Part shown: piece after piece, positions 8,373 to 16,259 of the stretch | Layout: every line of letters begins with the position of its first letter | Numbering within the stretch: the first letter of the stretch is position 1 | Assembly: GCF_013299175.1 (NCBI RefSeq) | Contig: NZ_JAAFKF010000026.1 | Coordinates: forward strand, 1-40,849 | DNA: 40,849 nt | Reading direction: 5' to 3' | Source: Sphaerotilus sp. | GTDB lineage: Bacteria > Pseudomonadota > Gammaproteobacteria > Burkholderiales > Burkholderiaceae_C | Made by a program: the position numbers and the translations under genes | Notes under the pieces: model-generated | What the model saw: only the letters and a program-made list of their open reading frames with translations | What the model was told of the DNA's origin: nothing | Database searches by the model: none

Positions 8373-8879
8373 TTAATTTTGAATACGGCTCGGTGCATTC
8401 GATGGAGCCGGCGCAGCCGTGCGGGCCACAAAACGCCAGTCGGCATACCGAACCGCCGCGCCGAATCCCCGCAGGCGCGGATCGACGTGGACGCTGCGGA
8501 TGGGTTGACCCGGCGCCAGGCTGTACACCCCCGTGATGCGCTGGTCCGGCTGGCGCACGAGACCCCACGGCTGCGTGGGCGCGAGCGGGTCGCGGTAGAG
8601 CTGGCGCAAATGCCGCACCGGCGTCGGAAACCTCGGGTCGGCCAGCAAGTCTTCCAGGCGGGCCGGAAACTGCCGCTGACCCGGCGGCGACTGGAAGTAA
8701 TAGGACTCCAGCGCCCGCTGGTACGCCAGGCCCACCTGCAGCAGCTCGGCCTCGGCGTCGCGCTGGCGTGCATCGGCCCACCGCTGGCCCGCGTTGACCG
8801 CGGCCCAACTGGCCAGCGCCATCCACACCAGCACCCCCAGCAGCAACATCCCGCGCTGATCCGGGCGGTGCGGCTTCAT
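8373..8879 (-). CDS. Atypical minor pseudopilin lacking Glu5 (GspK-like N-terminus)
   Basis: The product is 168 aa. The ATG overlaps the stop of the preceding gene by four bases (ATGA). The N-terminus reads QRGMLLLGVLVWMALAS. This is a prepilin-peptidase type segment with Gly before the presumed cleavage point and a hydrophobic helix, but the Glu normally found at mature position 5 is replaced by Gly. GspK-type tip pseudopilins also lack Glu5, though they are usually near 300 aa, so this protein is short for that family. The rest (YQRALESYYFQSPPGQRQFP, then LEDLLADPRFP) resembles the G-type pseudopilin layout of a helix followed by a short globular domain. It is the last gene of the secretion operon, 293 bases before mofA. 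Confidence 0.7.
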   Translation of the reverse strand: MKPHRPDQRGMLLLGVLVWMALASWAAVNAGQRWADARQRDAEAELLQVGLAYQRALESYYFQSPPGQRQFPARLEDLLADPRFPTPVRHLRQLYRDPLAPTQPWGLVRQPDQRITGVYSLAPGQPIRSVHVDPRLRGFGAAVRYADWRFVARTAAPAPSNAPSRIQN

Positions 8880-9331
8880 GGGCGAGGGTCGTCGGCGCGG
8901 GCGTCCGTGTCCACGGGGGCGCTCTGGCTCGGCTCCGGTCGGTTGCGCGGATTGGCCTGCACATCGAACACCCCGCCCTCCCCGCTCTCCGGCGGCACGA
9001 CCACCCAGTCCGGCTGGTCGCTGTACGGGTCCGCCGGAATGGCACGCAGGTAACGCCGGCGCACGAGATCCTCCAGTTGGTCCGGGTAGCGGCCCTGGTC
9101 GCCGTGGAACTTGTCGATCGCCTCGCGCATCAGGGCCAGATCCTGCTGCTGCACATGGGCCTTGCCGCGCTCCAGCGTCTGCACGTAGTGCGGCAGGGCC
9201 AGCGACAGCAGCAGCCCGATCACCGCCAGCACGACGATCAGCTCGATCATCGTGAAGCCTTGCGGTGAACGAGGCAGACGGTGCGGGCGAGGTGGCCGGG
9301 CCTGGAACGGTGGTGGTGGGTTCGTGGTCAT
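8876..9331 (-). CDS. Type II secretion pseudopilin (GspG/H-like)
   Basis: The product is 151 aa from the ATG at 9331. A GTGA-containing segment about 11 bases upstream could serve as ribosome site. An ATG six codons earlier (9349), close to the preceding stop, is an alternative. The prepilin motif QGFTMIELIVVLAVIGLLL has Glu5 of the mature protein and a hydrophobic helix, after a Pro/Arg-rich leader of about 25 residues that is longer than usual. Downstream, FHGDQGRYPDQLEDLVRRRY followed by IPADPYSD resembles the G-type pseudopilin core. It should be cleaved by a prepilin peptidase and join a periplasmic pseudopilus. No peptidase gene is in the window. Confidence 0.8.
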   Translation of the reverse strand: MTTNPPPPFQARPPRPHRLPRSPQGFTMIELIVVLAVIGLLLSLALPHYVQTLERGKAHVQQQDLALMREAIDKFHGDQGRYPDQLEDLVRRRYLRAIPADPYSDQPDWVVVPPESGEGGVFDVQANPRNRPEPSQSAPVDTDARADDPRP

Positions 9332-9342
9332 CGCGTCGAGGT

Positions 9343-9825
9343 TCACCATTGCGCGTAGGGCACGCCATTGATCCCCGTCCCACGGGAACGGGAATGCACG
9401 TCGTAGACATCGCTGCCGGGCGACGGGGCATCGGGTGGGCTGCTGTAGGCCCGCAGCGCCCAGCTCTGCTCCGCCTCGACCGAAGGCGGCGCCATCGGGT
9501 CGCGCGGCAACTGCCGCAGGAAGTACAGCCGCTCGCCCTTCGGCGACCGCTGGTGGATGACCCCCTCGACCAGCACACCCAGGTTGGGCGGATAGCCGCT
9601 GTCGCCGATCCGACGGGCGATGTCGCCCCGGTCGGCCGCGGCCTTGTAGCGGTCGATGGCGTCGCGGATGTCGTGCAGGGCCAGCCGCAGCGCCTGTTCC
9701 CGCTGGCGCTGCACGGTCAGCTCCGCCAGCGGCGCCGCCACCATCGCCAGCAAGCCCAGCAAGGCCAGCGTCACCACCAGCTCCATCAGCGTGAACCCAC
9801 GCGCCCGGCCCGGATGCGCGCCCAT
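9343..9825 (-). CDS. Type II secretion pseudopilin (GspG-like)
   Basis: The product is 160 aa. The ATG at 9825 is preceded by TTGAGG at good spacing; an upstream TTG at 9837 overlaps the gspD stop and is less likely. The prepilin motif is RGFTLMELVVTLALLGLLA, with Glu5 intact. The helix is followed by LALHDIRDAIDRYKAAADRG and a YFLRQLPRDPMAP segment typical of G-type pseudopilins. The C-terminus ends DVHSRSRGTGINGVPYAQW, like the common GTG-NG-PY ending of type II secretion family pseudopilins. It forms a series with the two following pseudopilin genes, all downstream of the secretin. Confidence 0.82.
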   Translation of the reverse strand: MGAHPGRARGFTLMELVVTLALLGLLAMVAAPLAELTVQRQREQALRLALHDIRDAIDRYKAAADRGDIARRIGDSGYPPNLGVLVEGVIHQRSPKGERLYFLRQLPRDPMAPPSVEAEQSWALRAYSSPPDAPSPGSDVYDVHSRSRGTGINGVPYAQW

Positions 9826-9833
9826 GCCCTGCC

Positions 9834-11948
9834 TCAACGCTTGTCCGCGGCCGGCGCGGGATCGGCTGGCACCGCGGCCTCCGGCGCTGGCGGGGGTGCA
9901 ACCGCCCCGACGGGCAAGGGCGTGCGCCCAGGCAGGTAGCGCGGCATCGTGGCCGCCCCGCCCGGCAGACCGGAGGGCATCGGCACCACAGCCTGCGGCA
10001 GCAGCGGCACGGCGGGCACCACACCCACCTCTCCGCTCCCACTGCCACTGCCACTGCCACTACCGCCCACGACCACCCCCGCCGCGCGCGGCACCCCATC
10101 GCCGACCCGCACGCTGCCCAGCGGCTCGATCCGCAGCGGCCGGGTGCGGATGGTGGACTCGCTGCCCGACCAGAGATCCGCCACCTGCGCGTCGGGCATG
10201 GTCAGCGGCCGGATGATGCGCGGCGTGATCGACAGGACGATCTCGCTCTTCTTCTTGTCGCCGCTGTGGGTCGAGAACAGCCGCCCGAGGATGGGCAACT
10301 GACCCAGTCCGGGCACCTTCTGCGCGCCGCTGCGGTCCTGGTCGTTGATCAGGCCGCCCAGCACCTGGGTTTCACCATCCTTGAGGCGCAGCACGGTCTG
10401 GGCGCTGCGCGTGCCGATCTGGTACGCCTGCCCGCTGGCGGTCTTGATGACATCGGCCACGCTGCTGACCTCCAGGTTCAGCCGGATGCCCACGTCGCCG
10501 TCGGCGTAGACCTGCGGCTCGACCTCCAGCTTGATGCCCACGTCCAGATACTGGATCGACCCCGTGATGACGTTCGACTGCCCGGACTGCTGCGGCGAGA
10601 TCAGGTTGGTGATCACCGGCACCTTGTCGCCGACCAGGATGCGCGCCTTCTCCTTGTTGCGGGTGCGGATGCGCGGGCTGGCCAGCAGGTTGGCGTCCGA
10701 ATCGACCAGCTTCAGATTGGCGCCCACTGCCAGCGGCGTGATGAGCAACTGGTCGCGGCCCAGCGCCCGCACATCGCCCACGGTCAACCCGTTGGCTGCC
10801 CCGGTGCCGATGCCCGGCGTGGACACCGTGACGCCCGTGGGCCAGTTGATGCCCAGCTCGCTCAGGCGCGAACCGGAGAGTTCCAGCACCTCGACTTCGA
10901 GCATCACCTCCGGATCCGGCAGGTCATTGGCCGCGATCAGCCGCTCGGCCAGGGTGATGGCCTCGGGGGTGTCGCGCATGACCAGCATGTTGGTGCGCGG
11001 GTCGGTGAGGATGTCGCGGGTCTTCAGCATCGTCTTGATGAGGTTGGCCATGTGGGCCGCATCGATGTTGCTGAGCTGGAAGCTGCGCACCTTGAGTTCG
11101 CCGTACTCCTTCTGCTTGGCGGGCGTGGCGGGGTAGATCAGCAGCGTGTTGCTGTTGAGCACGCGCTTGTCCAACTGGTTCTGCATCAGGATCAGGTCGA
11201 TCGTGTCGCCGACACTCGCGTCCGAGACGAACAAGGTCGTGCGCAGGTCGGTCCGCACATCGCGGTCGAGGATCACGTTGAGCTGCGTGGCGCGGGCCAG
11301 CGCCTCGAACACCTGCCGCACGTTCGCATCGCGGAACTGCAGCGACACCGGCCGCCGCAAGGCCGCACGGGCGCCGACCTGCTCCTCGCGGGCCAGGGTG
11401 TCGGCGGCGAGCTGGTCGTGCAGGCTGCGTTGCAGGGCGAGTGCGCCGGGGTGCTGCGGCTGGTCGCGCAGCAGGCGGCGCAGGGCTTCCTGCGCCAGAT
11501 CGTGCTGGCCGGCGGTCACGAGGCGCTGGGCTTCCTGCAGCGCCGCCGCGGCCCGCACCCGCTCGTCGATCTGGGCCAGACCACGCACCGCCCGCTCGTT
11601 GTGGCGGTCCAGCGCGAGCACCCGCTGCCACTGCGCTCGGGCCTCGTCCAGCCGGTCGCGCTGCAGCGCCTCGTCCGCCAGGGCCACCCGGCGCAGCACC
11701 GCCCGCTGCCGCTCGTTGAGGTAGTCGATGCGGTACTGGGCATTGCCGGCGTCCAGCTCGCTGGCCTGGCGCAACTGGTCCAGCCCCTGCTCGGTGTTGC
11801 CGGCGGCCAGCGCGGCCTGGGCGTCGCTGTGCAGCCGCTGGGCCGCGCAGCCGGACAGCAGCACCGCGGCGGCCACGGCGGTGGCACGCCAGGTGTGCGA
11901 CCACGTCCGTGGCCAAGTTCGGGAGGGTCTGTGCATGTCAGTGTCCAT
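9834..11948 (-). CDS. gspD: Secretin lipoprotein (GspD/PilQ family) with N-terminal TPR-like region
   Basis: The product is 704 aa from the ATG at 11948, or 700 aa from an ATG at 11936 that lies one base after the previous stop. A lipobox VLLSGC gives outer-membrane targeting. Residues about 35-190 are helical and TPR-like (AALAAGNTEQGLDQLRQA). A secretin/TonB short domain follows (VSLQFRDANVRQVFEALA), then an N-domain (FQLSNIDAAHMANLIKTML). The secretin core contains LLASPRIRTRNKEKARI and the family hallmark VPGLGQLPILGRLF. The C-terminus is a low-complexity tail with (GS)n and Pro/Ala stretches. It should form the outer-membrane channel. A TPR-bearing lipoprotein secretin is closer to MSHA/type IV pilus and atypical type II systems than to classical PulD. 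Confidence 0.9.
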   Translation of the reverse strand: MDTDMHRPSRTWPRTWSHTWRATAVAAAVLLSGCAAQRLHSDAQAALAAGNTEQGLDQLRQASELDAGNAQYRIDYLNERQRAVLRRVALADEALQRDRLDEARAQWQRVLALDRHNERAVRGLAQIDERVRAAAALQEAQRLVTAGQHDLAQEALRRLLRDQPQHPGALALQRSLHDQLAADTLAREEQVGARAALRRPVSLQFRDANVRQVFEALARATQLNVILDRDVRTDLRTTLFVSDASVGDTIDLILMQNQLDKRVLNSNTLLIYPATPAKQKEYGELKVRSFQLSNIDAAHMANLIKTMLKTRDILTDPRTNMLVMRDTPEAITLAERLIAANDLPDPEVMLEVEVLELSGSRLSELGINWPTGVTVSTPGIGTGAANGLTVGDVRALGRDQLLITPLAVGANLKLVDSDANLLASPRIRTRNKEKARILVGDKVPVITNLISPQQSGQSNVITGSIQYLDVGIKLEVEPQVYADGDVGIRLNLEVSSVADVIKTASGQAYQIGTRSAQTVLRLKDGETQVLGGLINDQDRSGAQKVPGLGQLPILGRLFSTHSGDKKKSEIVLSITPRIIRPLTMPDAQVADLWSGSESTIRTRPLRIEPLGSVRVGDGVPRAAGVVVGGSGSGSGSGSGEVGVVPAVPLLPQAVVPMPSGLPGGAATMPRYLPGRTPLPVGAVAPPPAPEAAVPADPAPAADKR

Positions 11949-12555
11949 CGGTGGCGGCGGCAGTGGCCAAGGTGAGAGGCAGGCGGTCGCTGACCCGCTC
12001 GAAGCGCAGCGCCTGGGCCTGGATGGCGGTCAGGCGCCACCCCCCATCGAGTGCCTCGCCCGGCCGCGCGATCAGCAGTTGCTCGCCGAACAACAGGAAC
12101 GCCCGCGCGTCGCCTCCCTGCGGATCGGCGATCTGGCCGAGGTAGCGGTAGGGCAAGGCAGGTGGAGCCGGGGGCGGGGGCGGCGAGAGCGCGGGGGGCG
12201 GGAGTTCGCCCACGGCGGCCGTGGCAGCGGGTCCGGGCCGCGGCGGCGGGGTGGGCCTTGGAGGGCGTGGTGCGGCACGGGCGGCGAATGGATCGGCAGG
12301 ATCGGTGGCGTCGGGTGCCGTCTGCCAACCCGTGCGCTGCGGCAAGCCGGGGACGGACTCGGCTACAGCGGCAGTATCCGCATCCGCCATCGGATGCGGA
12401 GGTGGCACCCGCGACCCTGGCCGGCGCACCGCCGCAGCGGCAGCCACGGGTTCTGGCGTCGCGCCGTCCAGGCGCCACGCCGCCAGCGCCGCGAGCACCA
12501 CCGCCACGCCCAGCAGCGGAGCCAGCCGGTGGCGTGGAGGAAACAACGGGGTCAT
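11938..12555 (-). CDS. PilP/GspC-like inner-membrane to secretin connector
   Basis: The product is 205 aa. One N-terminal membrane segment (LAPLLGVAVVLAALAAW) is followed by a long Pro/Ala-rich periplasmic linker (about 40-135). A C-terminal domain (YRYLGQIADPQGGDARAFLL, then LIARPGEALDGGWRLTAIQA) has the pattern of the HR domain shared by GspC and PilP. Such proteins link the inner-membrane platform to the secretin. The gene overlaps the secretin start by 11 bases if the first ATG is used, and overlaps the preceding gene by four bases. The family assignment is by pattern, so moderately sure. Confidence 0.65.
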   Translation of the reverse strand: MTPLFPPRHRLAPLLGVAVVLAALAAWRLDGATPEPVAAAAAVRRPGSRVPPPHPMADADTAAVAESVPGLPQRTGWQTAPDATDPADPFAARAAPRPPRPTPPPRPGPAATAAVGELPPPALSPPPPPAPPALPYRYLGQIADPQGGDARAFLLFGEQLLIARPGEALDGGWRLTAIQAQALRFERVSDRLPLTLATAAATDGH

Positions 12556-13106
12556 GGTGCCAGCTCCCGGAAGTACAAGCTCCAGCGCACGGTGGCCTGC
12601 AGGCCCGTGCGCTCGCCGCTGGGGCGCTCGATCTGCAGGCTGTCCAGCCCCGTGTACGGCGACTGCCCGAGCACCTGCCCGATGTGGCGCCGGATCTGCG
12701 CATAGCTGCCCGACACCGGCAGCGTCACCCGCAGCCGCACCAGCCCCGGCGTGACCGACTCCAGCGCATAGTCGCTGGCGCCGATCACCAGCCCGGCGGC
12801 TTCGGCGGCGTTGACCAGCCGGGCGGTGTGCTGGGGCCGCTGCCGGGTGTCGGGCAGGCTGGCGAGCCAGGCGTCCCGCGGGTCAGCGGCGGGTCTGGGT
12901 GGCGCGGGCGGCGTCAGGTGGGCGGTGGCGGCGCTGCGGACCTGGTGCGCCACCCGCTCGGCCCGCACACCGGCCACGCTCCACGCAGCGGCGAGCGCGA
13001 CCGCCCCGACCGCCGCCGGCCAACCCAGCCGCCGCCCGGCGTGCCAACGCAGCCAGCGCAGCCAACGCGCTGCAGGCAGTCCCACGGACAACATGGCGCG
13101 GCTCAT
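12552..13106 (-). CDS. PilO/GspM-like assembly platform protein
   Basis: The product is 184 aa, starting at an ATG that overlaps the previous stop (ATGA). A basic N-terminus (RWLRWLRWHAGRRLG) precedes one membrane helix (AAVGAVALAAAWSVAGV). The periplasmic part ends in a ferredoxin-like pattern: LVNAAEAAGLVIGASDYAL, LVRLRVTLPVSGSYAQIRRH and LDSLQIERPSG. PilO and GspM proteins share this one-helix, C-terminal ferredoxin-like plan. Position next to PilN-like and PilP-like genes supports it. Sequence similarity in this family is low, so the exact paralogue is uncertain. Confidence 0.62.
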   Translation of the reverse strand: MSRAMLSVGLPAARWLRWLRWHAGRRLGWPAAVGAVALAAAWSVAGVRAERVAHQVRSAATAHLTPPAPPRPAADPRDAWLASLPDTRQRPQHTARLVNAAEAAGLVIGASDYALESVTPGLVRLRVTLPVSGSYAQIRRHIGQVLGQSPYTGLDSLQIERPSGERTGLQATVRWSLYFRELAP

Positions 13107-13702
13107 CGGACACCTCCTCGGTGCAACGCAGTACGGACCTGTGGGCGCCACGCAGCGGTGAGCGTGAACTCCACCGCCGTGGCTGCCACGGGGCGCGGTG
13201 GTGCGGAGGCGGCGTCCACGGACTCCACCGGGTCGGCGCGGCGCTGGTGGTGGGTCAGCAGCACCTGGCTGAGCCGCGGATCGGTGTCCAGCGCGCCCGC
13301 ATAGGCCAGCACCGCCGCCAGCGTGCGCGCCTCGCCCGTCAACCGGACCAGCCCGCTGCGCGCATCCGGCTCCAGCCGCAGCACGGTGACTTGTTGCCCC
13401 GCCCGCGTCTCGAACACACGCAGCAGGTCTTCCCACGGCGCAGCGAGATCCGCGACCACAGCGTCCACCAGCGGTCGCGGCACGGTCATCGGCACCGCCG
13501 GAGCGCCCTTCGGACTGGCGGCGGGCACGACCACCGGCGCAGGCACCGGGGTTGCCATCTGGACCGCGGACGGTGTCGCCGCCAGCGCGGTCGCCCGCCA
13601 GAGTCCCCACCCTTGCCACGCCAGCGCAAGCACCCCGGCCCCCAGCAAGGCCCAGCCCAGCGGACGCGCCGGTGCCCGGCCTGAAAAATCGATGTCGATC
13701 AT
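13103..13702 (-). CDS. PilN-like assembly platform protein
   Basis: The product is 199 aa, starting directly after the TAG of the upstream gene (TAGATG). A short cytoplasmic N-terminus (MIDIDFSGRAP) resembles the PilN motif that docks onto PilM. It is followed by one membrane helix (LGWALLGAGVLALAWQGWGL), a Pro/Val-rich linker, and a periplasmic domain with LLRVFETRAGQQVTVLRLEP and LVRLTGEARTLAAVLAYAGA. PilN and the C-terminal half of GspL share this strand-helix pattern. It would bridge the PilM-like protein and the PilO-like protein. Confidence 0.62.
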   Translation of the reverse strand: MIDIDFSGRAPARPLGWALLGAGVLALAWQGWGLWRATALAATPSAVQMATPVPAPVVVPAASPKGAPAVPMTVPRPLVDAVVADLAAPWEDLLRVFETRAGQQVTVLRLEPDARSGLVRLTGEARTLAAVLAYAGALDTDPRLSQVLLTHHQRRADPVESVDAASAPPRPVAATAVEFTLTAAWRPQVRTALHRGGVR

Positions 13703-14500
13703 CTAGCGCGCGCCTCCGGTGTCACCGACCACGCCCGCCCCTAGCCGCGGCGGCAGCATCACCCAGCCGGTGTCGCGTGCAGCGCCGCCGAGGGCCGTGG
13801 TCTGCCGGGCCGATTCGGGTTGGAGAAAACCTGTGCGTCCGCCGGCTGCCGTGCCGCGGTGGGCCACTGGTCGCACCGCCGATGCCGCCGATGGCCACGC
13901 CGCTGGCGGCCCGGCGTAGGCCGACAGGCGCTGGAACAAGGTGTCCCGGTCGCGCCAGTCGAGGTGCTCCCACTCCACCGCCACCAGCCGCCCCCGCTCG
14001 AAACCCAGCAAACTGACCCCGCGTTCACGCACCAGCGCCACCGTGTGGACCTCGCGGGGCAAGTGCGCCTGCACCGCCCGCAGATCGTCCAGCACCGCCA
14101 CCCCCACCCGCCGCGCCTCGATCCCGTGGTGCATCAGCGCGTCCAGCGCGTGGTCGAGCGCCGCGATGTCCACGGCGGCGGCCAGCCAGGCGTGGCCGTG
14201 GTCGAGCAGGCTGACCTCCACCTGCCGGTCATCGGTGCGTCCGCCCAGCACCTGGGCCAGCAGCGCCGCCGCACACGCCCGCGCCTGCGCCTCGGTCTGG
14301 GCCTGTTCCGCTTCGGCATCGACCACGCACAGGTGCAGCAAGTCCTCGCCCAGCAGCACCCGCGCCCGCCGTGGCAGCGTGTGGCCCTGCGCCACCAGCG
14401 CGCCCAGCGCCGCGTGGATGGCGGTCGCCCCCGTGCCCTCGACCACATGGACCACGCCCTGCGGCAGGCACACCTCGCAGTGCTGCGCGCCCAGGCGCAC
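13703..14500 (-). CDS. PilM/GspL-cytoplasmic-like protein
   Basis: The product is 265 aa from a GTG at 14500 that follows GGAGGAGTGAG, a good ribosome site formed by the end of gspE. A further GTG at 14530 overlaps gspE by 23 bases. The protein has no membrane segment. It shows alternating strands such as RRARVLLGEDLLHLCVVDA and VHTVALVRERGVSLLGFERG, compatible with an actin-like ATPase fold as in PilM and GspL. I do not see a confident nucleotide-binding signature. Its place between the ATPase and the PilN-like gene matches PilM in hybrid pilus/secretion operons. The C-terminal 70 residues are Ala/Pro-rich and look disordered. Confidence 0.55.
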   Translation of the reverse strand: MRLGAQHCEVCLPQGVVHVVEGTGATAIHAALGALVAQGHTLPRRARVLLGEDLLHLCVVDAEAEQAQTEAQARACAAALLAQVLGGRTDDRQVEVSLLDHGHAWLAAAVDIAALDHALDALMHHGIEARRVGVAVLDDLRAVQAHLPREVHTVALVRERGVSLLGFERGRLVAVEWEHLDWRDRDTLFQRLSAYAGPPAAWPSAASAVRPVAHRGTAAGGRTGFLQPESARQTTALGGAARDTGWVMLPPRLGAGVVGDTGGAR

Positions 14501-14507
14501 CAGCAGC

Positions 14508-16259
14508 TCACTCCTCCAGCGCAGTGACACGGTTGGCCTCTTCCAGTGTGGTGGTGCCGGCGCGCACGGCGTCCAGGGCCGCGTCGCGCAGGGAGTTGAG
14601 CTGGCGGGCGCGGGCGGCTTCGCGCAGCACGGAGGGGCTGGCGCGCTCGGCGATCAGGCTTTTGAGGCCCACGTCGAGCGTCAGCATCTGCGAGACGGTG
14701 CTGCGTCCGCGGTAGCCGGTGCCGCGGCAGTGGACGCAGCCGCGCCCGCGCAGGAACCGCCAGCCCGCCGTGTCCGCTGGCAACTCGCTCAGGGCGATCA
14801 ACTCGTCATCCGGCGGGGCGGGCTCGGCGCATTCGGTGCAGACCTTGCGGATGAGCCGCTGCGCGAGAACGCCGTTGAGCGCCGAGACGAGGTTGTACGG
14901 ATCCACACCCATCGTCGAAAGGCGACCGATCACGTCGAAGACGTTGTTGGCGTGGACGGTGGCGAAGACCTGGTGGCCGGTCAGCGCGGCTTGCACGGCG
15001 ATCTGCGCCGTCTCCGCGTCGCGCATCTCGCCGACCATGATCTTGTCCGGGTCGTGGCGCAGGATGGAGCGCAGGCCGCGGGCGAAGCTCAGGCCCTTGG
15101 CCTCGTTGACGGGGATCTGCAGCACGCCGGACAGTTGGTACTCCACCGGATCTTCGATGGTGACGATCTTGTCCTGCCCGGTGTTGATCTCCGAGAGCAT
15201 GGCGTAGAGCGTGGTGGTCTTGCCGCTGCCGGTCGGGCCGGTGACGAGGAACAGGCCGTGCGGCATCCGCGCCATCTTCGCGATGAAGCGCCGCTGCGCC
15301 GGTGCAAAGCCGAGGTGGTCGAGGTTGAGCCGGTCGTCGGCAGCGAGCTGGTAACGGTCGAGGATGCGCAGCACGGCGTCTTCCCCGTGCAGGCTGGGCA
15401 TGACCGAGACGCGGACATCGACGGTGCGGTCGGCCGTGCGCAGGCGCAGGCGGCCATCCTGCGGCAAGCGCCGCTCGGTGATGTCCAGGTTGGCCAGCAC
15501 CTTCAGGCGCGAAATCACCCGCGCCGCATGGTCCTGCCCGTCGAGCTTGACGATGCCCTGCAGCACGCCGTCCAGCCGGTAGCGCACGGCCAGTCCCTGC
15601 GAACCAGTTTCGAGGTGGATGTCGCTGGCGCGGGCCTTGAGCGCGTCGTAGAGCGTGCTGTTGACGAAGCGCACGACGGGGCTGTCGTCGGTGCTGATGT
15701 CGGCCAGGGACAGCTCCAGCGCCTCGCTGCCGTCCTGGGTGCTCTCGCCTTGGGCCAGGTTGTCGTCGGCCTGCACGTCCAGGGCGCGCAAGTCCCGCTC
15801 CAGGCGGCCGTAAAACGCCTGCAGCTCGTGGGCATCGCCCACGCACCACTGCGTGGGTGGATGGCCGAGCGTGCGCAGGCGGCCGTCCAGCCAGAGCCGC
15901 GTGGTCCGGTCGAAGGGGTCGGCCAGGACGATCACGCGCCCGTGGCTCGGGTGCCGCAGCGCCAGGCACAGCCGCCGCTGCCCGTCTGCAAACGGCACCA
16001 GCCGGGCATCGACGGCCGCCGTGTCCCAGTCGGCCATGGCGCTCCAGGGCATGCCGCTGCGCTGGCACAGCCAGGCGCGGCGGGCGGCATCGTCTGCGGC
16101 AAGGGCACCGTCGGGCGCCTCCTGTGCCCAGCGGGCAGCGAGCCGCTCCAGCACGGGCTGCGCGCTGGCGGGCGGGTTGGCCGAGGTCGGCGGTGTGGGC
16201 GGGACAGTCGTCAAGGACATGGTGTGCGTCTGGGTCACAGTCACTGGATCACTGGTCAC
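14508..16259 (-). CDS. gspE: Type II secretion/type IV pilus assembly ATPase GspE
   Basis: The product is 583 aa from a GTG overlapping the gspF stop (GTGA); an ATG at 16220 is an alternative. The N-terminal domain (about 30-150) is divergent GspE-N type. The ATPase core starts near residue 185 with VVRFVNSTLYDALKARASDI. It has Walker A GPTGSGKTTT near 340, Asp box VTIEDPVEYQ, Walker B IMVGEMRDAETA, and HANN (His box). A four-cysteine zinc module, CTEC (about 472) and CVHC (about 506), is present as in type II GspE and PilB. It powers pseudopilus assembly at the cytoplasmic face together with GspF. Confidence 0.95.
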   Translation of the reverse strand: MTSDPVTVTQTHTMSLTTVPPTPPTSANPPASAQPVLERLAARWAQEAPDGALAADDAARRAWLCQRSGMPWSAMADWDTAAVDARLVPFADGQRRLCLALRHPSHGRVIVLADPFDRTTRLWLDGRLRTLGHPPTQWCVGDAHELQAFYGRLERDLRALDVQADDNLAQGESTQDGSEALELSLADISTDDSPVVRFVNSTLYDALKARASDIHLETGSQGLAVRYRLDGVLQGIVKLDGQDHAARVISRLKVLANLDITERRLPQDGRLRLRTADRTVDVRVSVMPSLHGEDAVLRILDRYQLAADDRLNLDHLGFAPAQRRFIAKMARMPHGLFLVTGPTGSGKTTTLYAMLSEINTGQDKIVTIEDPVEYQLSGVLQIPVNEAKGLSFARGLRSILRHDPDKIMVGEMRDAETAQIAVQAALTGHQVFATVHANNVFDVIGRLSTMGVDPYNLVSALNGVLAQRLIRKVCTECAEPAPPDDELIALSELPADTAGWRFLRGRGCVHCRGTGYRGRSTVSQMLTLDVGLKSLIAERASPSVLREAARARQLNSLRDAALDAVRAGTTTLEEANRVTALEE

